From contig JAXIVH010000018.1 of assembly GCA_036785325.1 (NCBI GenBank), forward strand, positions 9,199,557 to 9,263,556: a DNA stretch of 64,000 nt. The letters run 5' to 3'. Positions 33,755-43,488 of the stretch are shown piece by piece (within the stretch, counting starts at the first letter, position 1; each line of letters opens with the position of its first letter). Under the pieces are notes generated by a model. The model saw only the letters and a program-made list of their open reading frames with translations, searched no databases and had not been told where the DNA came from. The position numbers were made by a program, and so were the translations under genes. Source of the stretch: Urophycis tenuis. Its lineage: Eukaryota; Chordata; Actinopteri; Gadiformes; Phycidae.

Positions 33755-36127
33755 ATGGGCAACACCAACCTGCCTCTCACCAGAGACTTTACATCCTGTC
33801 AAGATAGTTTTGGCCTACAAAACCTGGTTGACTTCCCCACCCACATCAAAGGCCACTCTCTAGACCTAGTCTGCTGCTCCGGTCTCACCCCCTCCAAGCC
33901 CACTGCCGACGTTTTCCCCGCCTCAGATCACTCCCTCCTCACTTTTAACGCTGTACTCCGCCTCTCCATAATCAAGTCTCTCCGTCTCATCTCATTTCGT
34001 GACATCAAGGACATTAATATCGCCACCCTCTGCTCCAATATTGACAGCTTTCCAACCCCGGACCCTACCACAAACCCCAATGATCTCGCCACTCTCTACA
34101 ACACCTGCCTCTCCACCACTCTGACTTCTATCGCCCCCCTGAAAACCCGGTCTGTTTCCTTCTCCACATCTGCCCCCTGGTTTACCCCCGAGCTCAGGTC
34201 CATGAAAGCAAAAAACCGGCAACTTGAGCGCCTCCATAAACGAACCGGTCTCAATATCCACAAGAACATGTACACCTCCCACATCTCACAATACAAGGAC
34301 CTTATATCCCAGACCAAATCCATCTACTACTCCAGCCTCATTCTCACAAATGAAGGAAACTCCAAAACACTCTTCTCCGTCCTCAATAAAATCCTTCACC
34401 CACCCAATTCTCTGCCCCCCCCACTTCTACTCCATGGCATCCTGCAACTCCATCCTGGACTACTTCATCCTGAAAATCCACACCATTCATCAGCACCTAC
34501 ATCCCACCTCCCCCCTCTCTCCCCACCTGGACCTCTCCCTACTTGTCATCCCTTCTCCAGCTTTCTCCTCCCCACTCCCCCCGCAATCTCCGATCTCATC
34601 CACAAATCTAAGCCCACCACCTGTCAGCTCGACCCCCTCCCCTCAACCTTAGTCAAATCCTGCCTCCCCTCCCTCCTGCCCCTCATTACCGCCATTATTC
34701 ACTCCTCACTCTCGACCGGAATAGTCCCTTCTCTTTTCAAAACCGTCGCCGTCACCCCCGTACTTAAGAAACCCGGCTTAGACCCCAACAACTACTCTAA
34801 CCTCCGCCCCATCTCTAACCTACCCTTCATCTCCAAAACCCTTGAAAAGACTGTCACCACCCAACTTCACTCCCACCTATCCCTTCACTCACTCTACGAG
34901 CCTTTTCAGTCTGGTTTTCGCCCCCGTCACAGCCCAGAGTCGGCCCTAATCAAAATCTCCAACGACCTCCTCATTGCAGCTGACTCTGGTTCTGTCTCCA
35001 TCCTCATCCTCCTCGATCTGAGAGCGGCCTTCGACACCATCTCACACCCCATCCTCCTCAGTAGACTCTCCTCAATTGGCCTCTCCCACACTCCCCTCAG
35101 TTGGTTCAACTTCTACCTCACAGGCCGCACCCAGTTCGTACAGCTTAAATCGTTCACCTCAAATCCCTCCCCAGTCACTGCAGGTGTGCCCCAGGGATCT
35201 GTCCTGGGGCCTCTCCTATTCATTATTTATCTCCTCCCCCTCGGCCAAATCCTTCGCAAATTCAACATCCAGTTTCATTGCTTCGCGGATGATACCCAGC
35301 TCCACCTCTCCTGCAAACCTAATTCCTCATTCCCACCCCCCTCCCTCACCTCTTGTCTCTCTGAATTAAAAACCTGGTTCACCTCAAACTTCCTCCAACT
35401 TAACTGCAATAAAACCGAAATCCTCCTCCTCGGCACTAAATCCACCCTAGCCAAAGTCAACACCTTCTCCCTCACCATCGACGGCTCCTCAGTTTATCCC
35501 TCCCCTCAGATAAAGAGCTTGGGTGTCATCCTCGACAGCACACTTTCCCTCCAGTCTCACATCAACTCCATTACCCGCACCGCATATTTCCACCTACGCA
35601 ATATAAACAGACTCCGCCCCTCCCTCACCCTCCACACCGCCGCCATCCTTGTCCACAGCCTCGTCACCTCCCGTCTGGATTACTGCAATTCTCTCCTCTT
35701 CGGCCTCCCTCTCAAGTCCCTCTGTGAACTTCAACTGGTCCAAAACTCTGCCGCCCGCATCATCACTAAGACCTCCTCACACCACCACATCACCCCTGTC
35801 CTCCAGGATCTCCACTGGCTTCCTGTAACCCACCGCATCACCTACAAACTCCTCCTCTTCACATTCATGGCCATCCACAACCTCGCCCCTCCCTACCTGT
35901 CCGACCTCCTGCACATCACCATCCCCACTCGTTCCCTTAGATCCTCCTCCTCCATCCACCTCTCTGTGCCCCCTGCCCGCCTCAGCACAATGGGGGGCAG
36001 AGCCTTCAGTCGCTCTGCTCCTCAACTCTGGAACACCCTGCCACCTGACCTCCGGAACTGTGACTCTCTCCCCCTCTTCAAAACATGCCTCAAAACCCAC
36101 CTCTTCCGGACAGCCTTCTCCCTATAA
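33755..36127 (+). CDS. L2 endonuclease end plus reverse transcriptase
   Basis: A 790-codon open frame continuing the L2 polyprotein after the frameshift. It begins just after GDFNIH, with the endonuclease end (DFPTHIKGHSLDLVCC, then ASDHSLL with the catalytic D and H) within residues 20-75. A linker SAPWFTPELRSMK lies near 145. RT follows with FDTISHP near 425, GVPQGSVLGPLLFIIYLLPL near 485 and CFADDTQ near 509. The C-terminal L2 signature has LQDLHWLPVTHRITYKLLLF and GRAFSRSAPQLWNTLPPDLR. It would copy its own RNA by target-primed reverse transcription. The upstream shift makes this copy non-autonomous. Confidence 0.9.
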   Translation: MGNTNLPLTRDFTSCQDSFGLQNLVDFPTHIKGHSLDLVCCSGLTPSKPTADVFPASDHSLLTFNAVLRLSIIKSLRLISFRDIKDINIATLCSNIDSFPTPDPTTNPNDLATLYNTCLSTTLTSIAPLKTRSVSFSTSAPWFTPELRSMKAKNRQLERLHKRTGLNIHKNMYTSHISQYKDLISQTKSIYYSSLILTNEGNSKTLFSVLNKILHPPNSLPPPLLLHGILQLHPGLLHPENPHHSSAPTSHLPPLSPPGPLPTCHPFSSFLLPTPPAISDLIHKSKPTTCQLDPLPSTLVKSCLPSLLPLITAIIHSSLSTGIVPSLFKTVAVTPVLKKPGLDPNNYSNLRPISNLPFISKTLEKTVTTQLHSHLSLHSLYEPFQSGFRPRHSPESALIKISNDLLIAADSGSVSILILLDLRAAFDTISHPILLSRLSSIGLSHTPLSWFNFYLTGRTQFVQLKSFTSNPSPVTAGVPQGSVLGPLLFIIYLLPLGQILRKFNIQFHCFADDTQLHLSCKPNSSFPPPSLTSCLSELKTWFTSNFLQLNCNKTEILLLGTKSTLAKVNTFSLTIDGSSVYPSPQIKSLGVILDSTLSLQSHINSITRTAYFHLRNINRLRPSLTLHTAAILVHSLVTSRLDYCNSLLFGLPLKSLCELQLVQNSAARIITKTSSHHHITPVLQDLHWLPVTHRITYKLLLFTFMAIHNLAPPYLSDLLHITIPTRSLRSSSSIHLSVPPARLSTMGGRAFSRSAPQLWNTLPPDLRNCDSLPLFKTCLKTHLFRTAFSL

Positions 36128-36315
36128 CCTCCTTGCTTTGTGTTTTATTTGCCCTATTTATATTTATTCTATCTTTTATGTCAATCTTTCTTTACCATGG
36201 TCCTTTTTTAACTTGTGATTTGATTTTAACTATGTGATTTTAATTGTCTCTGTTTGTACAGTGTCTTTGAGTGACTTGAAAGGCGCTTTTAAATAAAAAT
36301 GCATTATTATTATTA

Positions 36316-36470
36316 TTATCATCCAGGTTGAATGTGGGTAATGCCGGTGCTGAGGGTGGACTGAAAGGGGGCAGTGATGGTCTCGGGGGAGAGGTAGAGT
36401 TGGGTGTGGTCGGTGTCACGGTGGAACCGGAGGCCGTGGCAGTGGAGAATGTGGCCAACACACTGCCACC
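36316..36470 (-). mobile_element. Small L2 RT fragment, minus strand
   Basis: On the minus strand it reads GHILHCHGLRFHRDTDHTQLYLS. This is a decayed form of the L2 block around FHxYADDTQLYLS, in which YADD has become DTDH. It lies directly against the tail of the plus-strand L2. Confidence 0.65.
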
Positions 36471-36647
36471 CTACAGCAGTATGTTGTTGGTTCCATTGAG
36501 GAGGGCAGTCTCTGTGATGCCTGATGGAAATGGTTCATGGATGTTATTGGAGTCCAGGGGCCTTGCGTGGATTTCCTACTGAAACTTGGCATACGCCGAA
36601 ACCCATAAACTGTCGTACGCACAAATACATTACAATACATCCCACTA

Positions 36648-37814
36648 AAATCCATCGAAGAGGAGTTCAAGGTATTGCGCGCAAGGGAGGTGCTGCAGTT
36701 CCGTGAGTCTAGGGACCCCAAAGTCTCTGGGGCAGGGGTAGAGGTTAAGACTGGCAGGAAATGGAGGGCAGAGGCTGCAGTAGACCAGGCTGAGTCATGG
36801 CTGCGCCATGGGGTCCTGGTGGGAGCAGTGGCCAGAGGAAGGGCTGGGCTAGGTACCTCTCAAAGCCCCTGGTTCGACAAGGCTCGGGGGAAGGAGCGGA
36901 GGCAGCTAGTCCAAAGCGAAGTAAGGGTGGTGGTGGAAGAGGAGAGGTCCAGCAAAGCAGTGGGAATGGCACAGCAGGGTGCCTGGACTAGATGGGAACA
37001 AGCTGTGGAGAGGAAGATCACGTGGGGTGACCTCTGGCGGGCAGAGCCACACCGCATCAAGTTCCTAGTTCAGGCAGTCTATGACGTCCTCCCCAGCCCT
37101 TCCAACCTACACACCTGGGGTCTAGTGGATACACCAGGATGTGCCCTGTGCCAGAGAAAGGGAACCCTTGAGCACATATTGAGCTGCTGCCCAAAAGCTC
37201 TGGGGGAAGGCCGGTATCGCTGGCGGCATGACCAGGTGCTCAAAACACTTGCAGAGAGCATTCAGGTTACCATCGTCAGCTGCAGGCGGTCAAAGCCCTC
37301 CAAGCAAACCATCAGCTTCATCAGAGCCGGGGAGAAGCCAGAAAGATCTTCCAGGGTAACATCAGGGCTCCTGAACACCGCACAGGATTGGCAGCTGAAA
37401 GTGGACTTGGGCAGACAACTTAAGTTCCCCCAGCATGTCGTCAAGACCTCCCTGAGACCTGACATTGTCTTGGTATCCGAGGCAACAAGGAACCTGATTA
37501 TGTTGGAGCTCACAGTTCCATGGGAAGACCGAATGGAGGAAGCCTTTGAGAGGAAGAGGATCAAATATGATGGCCTAGTCAGCGACTGCCACAACCAAGG
37601 CTGGAAGGCAAGGTGCTTACCTGTGGAGGTGGGGTGTAGAGGCTTTGCAGGGCAGTCCCTCTACAAAGCCTATACTGCACTTGGCATTACAGGTGAGAGA
37701 AGGAGAAGGGCTATTTGCAACAGCACAGAGGCTGCAGAGAAGGCTTCGAGGTGGCTCTGGATCAAAAGAGCGGATCCATGGACAAATGCTGCTAGGGCAC
37801 AAGCTGAGGCCTGA
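36648..37814 (+). CDS. C-terminal ORF of RLE-type LINE (R2/NeSL/R4-like)
   Basis: An open frame with the first Met at 36675 (379 codons), lacking the RT that should precede it. It carries a CCHC knuckle, C156-x2-C159-x7-H167-x3-C171, in the stretch CALCQRKGTLEHILSC. A restriction-like endonuclease core follows: RPDIVLVSE (PD near 262), LELTVPWEDR (E near 278), then KYDGLVSDC and LPVEVGCRGF. This arrangement is known for LINEs with a C-terminal restriction-like nuclease, many of which insert site-specifically. The frame is uninterrupted to the stop. Downstream (37815-37930) is probably its 3' UTR. Exact clade uncertain. Confidence 0.8.
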   Translation, partial: KSIEEEFKVLRAREVLQFRESRDPKVSGAGVEVKTGRKWRAEAAVDQAESWLRHGVLVGAVARGRAGLGTSQSPWFDKARGKERRQLVQSEVRVVVEEERSSKAVGMAQQGAWTRWEQAVERKITWGDLWRAEPHRIKFLVQAVYDVLPSPSNLHTWGLVDTPGCALCQRKGTLEHILSCCPKALGEGRYRWRHDQVLKTLAESIQVTIVSCRRSKPSKQTISFIRAGEKPERSSRVTSGLLNTAQDWQLKVDLGRQLKFPQHVVKTSLRPDIVLVSEATRNLIMLELTVPWEDRMEEAFERKRIKYDGLVSDCHNQGWKARCLPVEVGCRGFAGQSLYKAYTALGITGERRRRAICNSTEAAEKASRWLWIKRADPWTNAARAQAEA

Positions 37815-37929
37815 TCAACCTCAGCTGGGTCGCCTGAAGGAGGGTGTCTGATGATTCGAAAGACCCGAAACACCCAATGAGATCAGGAACATCACTGATG
37901 ATGTGCCCTAGCTTAGCATCAGAAGATGT

Positions 37930-38442
37930 ATCATTACAACAGATGGATCAAAGTGTGCGTACACATGGATCCAAGCACATTTCTTTTGTACATCCCAATC
38001 AACGTGGAAATGAGCGCACATGCAGAGGTGGCAATCTCCTCCCTGTCCACGGCCCACATTTACATATGCAAATCAATGTAAATGTCACGCACCGTAAAAC
38101 GATCAAATTCTATCACATTGTTGCCATGTTCTTTAAGAATGACTCTCGAATCTGACTACTTTTAACTCACTTTATTTTATGATTTATGGACTGTTCTCTC
38201 TATGTGTTTTGCTCTTGCGTGAACACAGATTAAACAGCCAACCAAACTCCTTATTCAAGAGCCAGGAAGTGAGCGGCTTGCTCCTTTAATATCTTCTTAC
38301 ACATAAGTTAGCATTTAAGACTGCACTGAATTCTGTGTAAAACTAGAAAGCAAAGAGACAAAAAAGTGTGTTTATAAACAGCTTTTAAATATCAGTATAA
38401 GTGTATTAACTGCTTAATATTAACTCATGCCATCTTAGAGAG
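37930..38442. other. Unassigned sequence upstream of Gypsy
   Basis: Contains GTGCGTACACATGG and GTGGAAATGAGCGCACATGC motifs similar to those in the Harbinger-type element at 57290, so part may be Harbinger debris. No coding feature except the ATG at 38443. Confidence 0.3.
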
Positions 38443-38477
38443 ATGGCCAAGTCCCTGTTTAATCGTACAGTGAAGCG

Positions 38478-38482
38478 GACGA
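38478..38482. other. Gypsy target-site duplication, left
   Basis: GACGA, repeated at 44035-44039 on the other side of the element; 5 bp, as expected for Ty3/Gypsy integrase. Confidence 0.92.
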
Positions 38483-39028
38483 TGTCACGGACCAGACAGA
38501 CGAGGACCACAATTGCGTCACGTTTCAACAGTTTATTGAAGGGTTTGGGGAAAGGGGGTGTATGGGTGTCTTTCCAGAGCTGAGTGGCGTCTCACTGAGA
38601 TGGCGGGGTGGGTTCCAGGGCAGACTCGTTGATTGTCCGGGGTCACTGGGTAAAGACACGCACACAGCCGGGGGAGAGGAGAACTGGCAGATGGAACTTC
38701 AGCAGTGGTACAGACAAGGGCTAGGCAATATTCGTCGTGATAAGGCAGAAGGCAGGTCAAGGTTACCGGGGCAGAAGATCAAAGACGTAGTTGAGCAGGT
38801 CCGATATCCCAGGTAAGAGTCAGAGGTGTATGAAGACAGGCAGGGTAACAGGTACTGGTTTGCAGACGATCTGACAAGAGTGGACTGAAAAACAGGGCTT
38901 TATATACAGGGCAAGATGAGTGGTGAATGCAGTGCAGCTGGTAGGTTAACGAGGGTTGAGCAGAGCAGAGACAGGTGGAGGTAATCAGACCAATTAGTGG
39001 TGTTACTAGGCAGAGAGAGCTCATGACA
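38483..39028 (-). repeat. Gypsy 3' LTR
   Basis: TGTCACGG...CATGACA. On the minus strand it contains a TATATAAAG box (38899-38907) and an AATAAA signal (38532-38537) downstream of it, in the right order for U3-R-U5. It appears identical to 43489-44034. Confidence 0.95.
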
Positions 39029-39044
39029 GAACCCCCCCCCTAAG
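39029..39044 (-). other. Polypurine tract of Gypsy
   Basis: On the minus strand TTAGGGGGGGGGTTC lies directly before the 3' LTR, the primer for plus-strand DNA synthesis. Confidence 0.8.
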
Positions 39045-39110
39045 GGACGGCCCCAGAAGTCCCCAAGAAACACCACTAAGCCGGGCGGGAGGAGGGGAGC
39101 CGGTGGAGGG

Positions 39111-42100
39111 CTAGAACTCCTCGGACCGATCAGTCTCCATGCCCTGATCTTCAGAAGGCGCCCCAGAAGTGGTACCGTCAAGGGCAAGGTCAGGTTCCGG
39201 AGCCAGTTCAGGGTCAGGTGCCAAGTCAGCTACCGGACGGGAGGCACGAAGGGACCCCCTCGGACGACCCCGTCGAATGACCGGCTGGTCTGGATGCTGC
39301 CGGTGGAAGTCGGTGATTAGGGTCCGGTCCACAATCCGGCTGGCAGGAACCCAAATCCTCTCCTCAGGTCCATAACCCTCCCAATCGACCAGGTATTGGA
39401 TACCCCTACCTCTTCGGCGGGAACGGAGCAGACGCCGGGCAGAGTAGACTGGACCACCATCAATGAGGCGCGGAGGTGGGGGAGGAGGTGTAGCCGGAAC
39501 CAGTGGACTCTCATGAACTGGTTTGATCTTCGACACATGGAATGTAGGATGAACTCTCATGGATCTTGGTAGTTGGAGCTGAACAGCGGTTGGGTTGATA
39601 ATCCTCCGGATGGGGAATGGGCCGACGAACCGAGGAGCCAGCTTCTTTGACTCCACCCGCAGTGGCAGGTCCTTGGCCGAGAGCCAAACCCTTTGTCCCA
39701 CCTTGTAGGCGGGAGCAGGAGTTCTGCGGCGGTTGGCACCAGTGGTGTAGCTGGAGACGGACTTGAGGAGCGTGGCACGGGCTTGTGCCCAGGTGCGGCG
39801 GCACCGGCGAGAATAGGCAAGAGCTGATGGGCAGGTGACCTCACCTTCTTGGCTGTTGAACAGGGGTGGCTGGTAGCCATACACGCACTGGAAGGGTGAC
39901 ATGCCAGTGGCAGAACAGGTCAGAGAATTATGGGCATATTCCACCCATGTCAGTTGCTGAGCCCAGGAGTGAGGGTTACGAGATGCCATGCATCGGAGTG
40001 CCTTCTCCAACTCTTGGTTTGCCCGTTCCGACTGGCCGTTGGACTGGGGATGGAATCCAGAAGTTAGACTAACCGTGGCCCCCAGCAAACGGCAGAACTC
40101 CTTCCAAAAGGTGGAGGTAAATTGCGGACCCCGGTCCGAGACGACATCACAGGGCAGTCCATGTATACGAAAAACATGCTTTAAGATAACCTGGGCAGTC
40201 TCCTTGGCAGACGGCAGCTTCGGGAGGGGAACAAAGTGTGCCATCTTGCTGAAACGGTCCACAACTGTGAGAATGACCGTCATTCCATCAGACTGGGGCA
40301 GACCCGTGACAAAGTCCAGTGAGATGTGGGACCAGGGCCGTGTTGGCACAGGCAGGGGGTGGAGTAATCCAGCAGGGGGCTGGTTGGACGACTTCTGCTG
40401 GTTGCATGTGGGACAGGCGCGGACAAAGTCTCGTACATCCCTTCTCAGAGATGGCCACCAGAACCGCTGGGCAAGCAGATGGCAGGTGCGAGTGGATCCA
40501 GGGTGGCAAGCGAGACGAGAGTTGTGTCCCCATTGTATGACCCGAGACCTCAGGTGTTCAGGGACAAATAGACGGTCAGCAGGGCAGGCACTGGGGCCGG
40601 GCTGGTCACGGAGAGCCTCCCGTACCTGTTCCTCAACATCCCAGGTCAGGGAGCCAACGACACAAGGACCGGGAAGAATGGACACAGGATCCCGGGAGGG
40701 GGCGTTATCTTTCTGGAACTGACGGGAGAGTGCGTCTGGTTTGATGTTACGTGACCCAGGACGGTAAGACAGGGTCATATTGAATCTAGTGAAAAACAGG
40801 GCCCAACGGGACTGTCTCGGGTTCAGACGCTTGGCCGAGCGGATGTACTCTAGATTCTTGTGGTCAGTCCAGACCAAGAATGGAACTGAGGACCCCTCCA
40901 GCCAGTGACGCCACTCCTCCAAGGCCAGCCTAACCGCCAGCAGCTCACGGTTCCCTATGTCATAGTTGCATTCAGCCGGGGACAGGCGACGGGAGAAGAA
41001 TGCACAAGGATGGAGCTTGCCATCTTCTGCAGCCCGCTGAGAGAGCACGGCACCAACTCCCACATCGGAGGCGTCCACTTCCACAACGAATTGCCGGCCT
41101 GCATCTGGCATCAGGAGGATGGGGGCAGAGGTAAACAGAGTCTTGAGGACACTGAAGGCCTTGTCGGCTGCTGGGGTCCAAGCAAAGGGCTGCTTGGTGC
41201 TTGTCAGAGCAGTGAGAGGAGCGGCTACAGAGCTGTAATTCCGGATGAACTTTCTGTAGAAGTTTGCAAAGCCAAGGAATTGCTGCAGCTTCTTTCGGTT
41301 TTCTGGGACTGGCCAGGAGGTTACTGCTGAAACCTTGGCTGGGTCCATCTGGATATTTCCCTCTGCCACAATATACCCCAGGAAGGTCATGGTCTTTGCA
41401 TGAAACTCACACTTCTCTGCCTTCACGTAGAGTGAGTTCTCCAGGAGACGACGAAGGACTTGCTGAACATGCCGGGTGTGTTCAGACAGGGTCTTGGAGA
41501 AGATTAAAATATCGTCCAGGTAAACGAAGACAAATTTGTTTAACATGTCCCGTAGTACATCATTCACAAGGGCTTGGAAGACAGCAGGAGCGTTGGTAAG
41601 ACCAAAAGGCATCACCCGGTACTCGTAGTGGCCGGTTGGAGTGTTGAATGCTGTCTTCCATTCGTCGCCCTCCCGGATCCGCACTAGGTGGTAGGCGTTC
41701 CTGAGGTCCAGCTTAGTGAAGATTGTGGCTCCCTGGAGCAACTCAAAGGCAGAGGTGAGCAGAGGCAGGGGATACCGGTTCTTCACAGTGATGTCGTTGA
41801 GGCCCCGGTAATCAATGCAGGGACGAAGGGATCCATCCTTCTTCCCCACGAAGAAGAACCCAGCACCGGCAGGAGACGAGGATGGACGGATTATTCCAGC
41901 CGCCAGGGAGTCACTGATGTAATCCCCCATGGCCCTTCGTTCAGGGGCAGACAGGGAATAGAGACGACCCTTGGGAGGGGCAGTGCCAGGGAGGAGGTCA
42001 ATGGCACAGTCATACGGTCGATGCGGGGGCAGAGATGTGGCCTTGAGCTTGCTGAACACCTCCCGGAGACCATGGTAGCATTCCGGGACGTTCAGGATGT

Positions 42101-43472
42101 CGGGAGCTGAGTTGACGGGTACGGAGTGGAAGGGAAGCGTGGCAGCGAGCAGGCAGGTTTGGTGGCAGTCTTTTCCCCACTCCTTGATCTCCCCGGTTGC
42201 CCAATCGAGGTGAGGGTTGTGCCGACGGAGCCATGGGTAGCCCAAGATGAGGGGTTGGCCCGGAGAGCGGAGGAGGTGGAACCGAATGGCTTCCTGGTGG
42301 TTACCAGACAGCCTCATCGAGACGGGGGCAGTGACTCGGGTGACTGTGCCGAGAAGGTGCCCATCCAGCGCCCGTGCAGGGACGGGAGGTGTCAGATGGT
42401 GAATCTCCAGTCGCAGCTGGCGAGCGAGCTCAGCGTCCATTATGTTGGCTTCGGCGCCAGAGTCCACCAGGGCAGCCAGGGTGTGTGTGGAGTCAGAAAG
42501 GTGAAGATGAACCTGCAGCATCGGTTTGCGGTTGGAGGACTGGATCGCCATTGAGCTCAGCCGGACTCCTCCTACATCTGGTGAGCTTTGGCTTTGGGAC
42601 TTGACAGGCGGGGACTGACTTGTGGAAGGCTCACCCCGAGTGCGGATGGGAGGTTGACTCAGGCGCCCTCTCTCTCGTCTGCGGGTCTGGATACGGCGGT
42701 CAATGCGGACGGCCAGGGCAATGGCGTCATCGAGTGTCGGGGGCTGCTCATGAGAGACAAGCTCGTCTTGAATGTAGTCCGCCAAGCTGTGGAGGAAGGC
42801 GTGCACCAGTGCCACGGAGTTCCACGAGCTGCGACTAGCCAGGGTGCGAAAGTCAATGGAGAAGTCTGCCACTGTCCGATTGCCCTGGCGGATGGTCAGC
42901 AGTGCTTGTGATGCTTCGGTTGTTGATGAGCCCAGGTCAAAAACCTTTAACATCTCCTCTTCGAAGGCCCTGAAAGAGGCGCAGGCTGGGGTCTGCCGGT
43001 CGAACTCTGCCGTTCCCCATAACCGAGCGCGGCTGGTGAGATGGGTAATGACGTACCCCACCTTGGCTCCCTCCGACGAGAAGGTCCTGGGTTGTAAAGC
43101 GAACTGGATTCGACAGCTGGACAGGAACGCTCGTACCTGCCTCGGGTCACCGTCAAAACGTTCCGGATTGCCAATCTTCGGTTCTGGGGCGCTGGGATCA
43201 GGGGCAGCATAAGCAGGAGTGGACGTAGCTGGAGTAGGTGGAGTGGCCGGATTGGTGAGTAATTGCAGGGCTTGGGCTAGCTGTTGCTGTTGTTGCTGAA
43301 TCTGTTGTTGCTGCTGGTTAAACTGTTGTTGTTGTTGTTGTTGTCCGAGCTGGAGCAGGGAAGCGATGTCGCCAGCCATCCGATTGATGTCTCCCTCAGT
43401 GAGCTCCAGTCGCTGTAGGGCAGACATCTCTGCCTTTTTCCCCATACTGGTCTGGGAGTGCGCTGGGTCCAT
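39111..43472 (-). CDS. Gypsy chromovirus gag-pol polyprotein
   Basis: 1453 codons in one frame. Residues 1-90: gag with a leucine-rich helix and a Gln-rich stretch (40-66). Residues 98-265: capsid-like domain. No CCHC knuckle is visible before the protease. Protease active site DSGAEANIM at 337-345. RT has FTKLDL near 587 and VYLDDILIF at 650-658. RNase H starts FVVEVDAS at 795. The integrase zinc finger has H983, H990, C1020 and C1023. Its catalytic triad is D1053, D1113 and E1149 (D-x35-E). The chromodomain occupies about 1342-1392 (YLVDWEGYG). Every catalytic motif is present, so the copy could be active. The start is the first ATG, 16 nt after the 5' LTR. Confidence 0.95.
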   Translation of the reverse strand: MDPAHSQTSMGKKAEMSALQRLELTEGDINRMAGDIASLLQLGQQQQQQQFNQQQQQIQQQQQQLAQALQLLTNPATPPTPATSTPAYAAPDPSAPEPKIGNPERFDGDPRQVRAFLSSCRIQFALQPRTFSSEGAKVGYVITHLTSRARLWGTAEFDRQTPACASFRAFEEEMLKVFDLGSSTTEASQALLTIRQGNRTVADFSIDFRTLASRSSWNSVALVHAFLHSLADYIQDELVSHEQPPTLDDAIALAVRIDRRIQTRRRERGRLSQPPIRTRGEPSTSQSPPVKSQSQSSPDVGGVRLSSMAIQSSNRKPMLQVHLHLSDSTHTLAALVDSGAEANIMDAELARQLRLEIHHLTPPVPARALDGHLLGTVTRVTAPVSMRLSGNHQEAIRFHLLRSPGQPLILGYPWLRRHNPHLDWATGEIKEWGKDCHQTCLLAATLPFHSVPVNSAPDILNVPECYHGLREVFSKLKATSLPPHRPYDCAIDLLPGTAPPKGRLYSLSAPERRAMGDYISDSLAAGIIRPSSSPAGAGFFFVGKKDGSLRPCIDYRGLNDITVKNRYPLPLLTSAFELLQGATIFTKLDLRNAYHLVRIREGDEWKTAFNTPTGHYEYRVMPFGLTNAPAVFQALVNDVLRDMLNKFVFVYLDDILIFSKTLSEHTRHVQQVLRRLLENSLYVKAEKCEFHAKTMTFLGYIVAEGNIQMDPAKVSAVTSWPVPENRKKLQQFLGFANFYRKFIRNYSSVAAPLTALTSTKQPFAWTPAADKAFSVLKTLFTSAPILLMPDAGRQFVVEVDASDVGVGAVLSQRAAEDGKLHPCAFFSRRLSPAECNYDIGNRELLAVRLALEEWRHWLEGSSVPFLVWTDHKNLEYIRSAKRLNPRQSRWALFFTRFNMTLSYRPGSRNIKPDALSRQFQKDNAPSRDPVSILPGPCVVGSLTWDVEEQVREALRDQPGPSACPADRLFVPEHLRSRVIQWGHNSRLACHPGSTRTCHLLAQRFWWPSLRRDVRDFVRACPTCNQQKSSNQPPAGLLHPLPVPTRPWSHISLDFVTGLPQSDGMTVILTVVDRFSKMAHFVPLPKLPSAKETAQVILKHVFRIHGLPCDVVSDRGPQFTSTFWKEFCRLLGATVSLTSGFHPQSNGQSERANQELEKALRCMASRNPHSWAQQLTWVEYAHNSLTCSATGMSPFQCVYGYQPPLFNSQEGEVTCPSALAYSRRCRRTWAQARATLLKSVSSYTTGANRRRTPAPAYKVGQRVWLSAKDLPLRVESKKLAPRFVGPFPIRRIINPTAVQLQLPRSMRVHPTFHVSKIKPVHESPLVPATPPPPPPRLIDGGPVYSARRLLRSRRRGRGIQYLVDWEGYGPEERIWVPASRIVDRTLITDFHRQHPDQPVIRRGRPRGSLRASRPVADLAPDPELAPEPDLALDGTTSGAPSEDQGMETDRSEEF

Positions 43473-43488
43473 GATGGTCAGATCGTAC

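Larger units (their letters stand above)
32725..36318 (+). mobile_element. L2-clade LINE, nearly complete
   Basis: Plus-strand LINE from a GC-rich 5' region after a TTCTTA simple repeat (32690-32720) to an ATT trinucleotide tail at 36304-36318. It codes for an APE endonuclease and reverse transcriptase, broken by a single one-base shift in the endonuclease. The 3' UTR ends GAAAGGCGCTTTTAAATAAA before the tail. The long open frame suggests a fairly recent insertion. No target duplication could be assigned. Confidence 0.9.

Noticed and set aside
33992..36100. Several minus-strand open frames of 60-107 codons
   Set aside because: They are antisense to the L2 endonuclease-RT frame.
39988..40722. 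244-codon open frame on the plus strand
   Set aside because: It lies wholly antisense to the intact Gypsy gag-pol (RNase H/integrase region) and has no protein-family motif.
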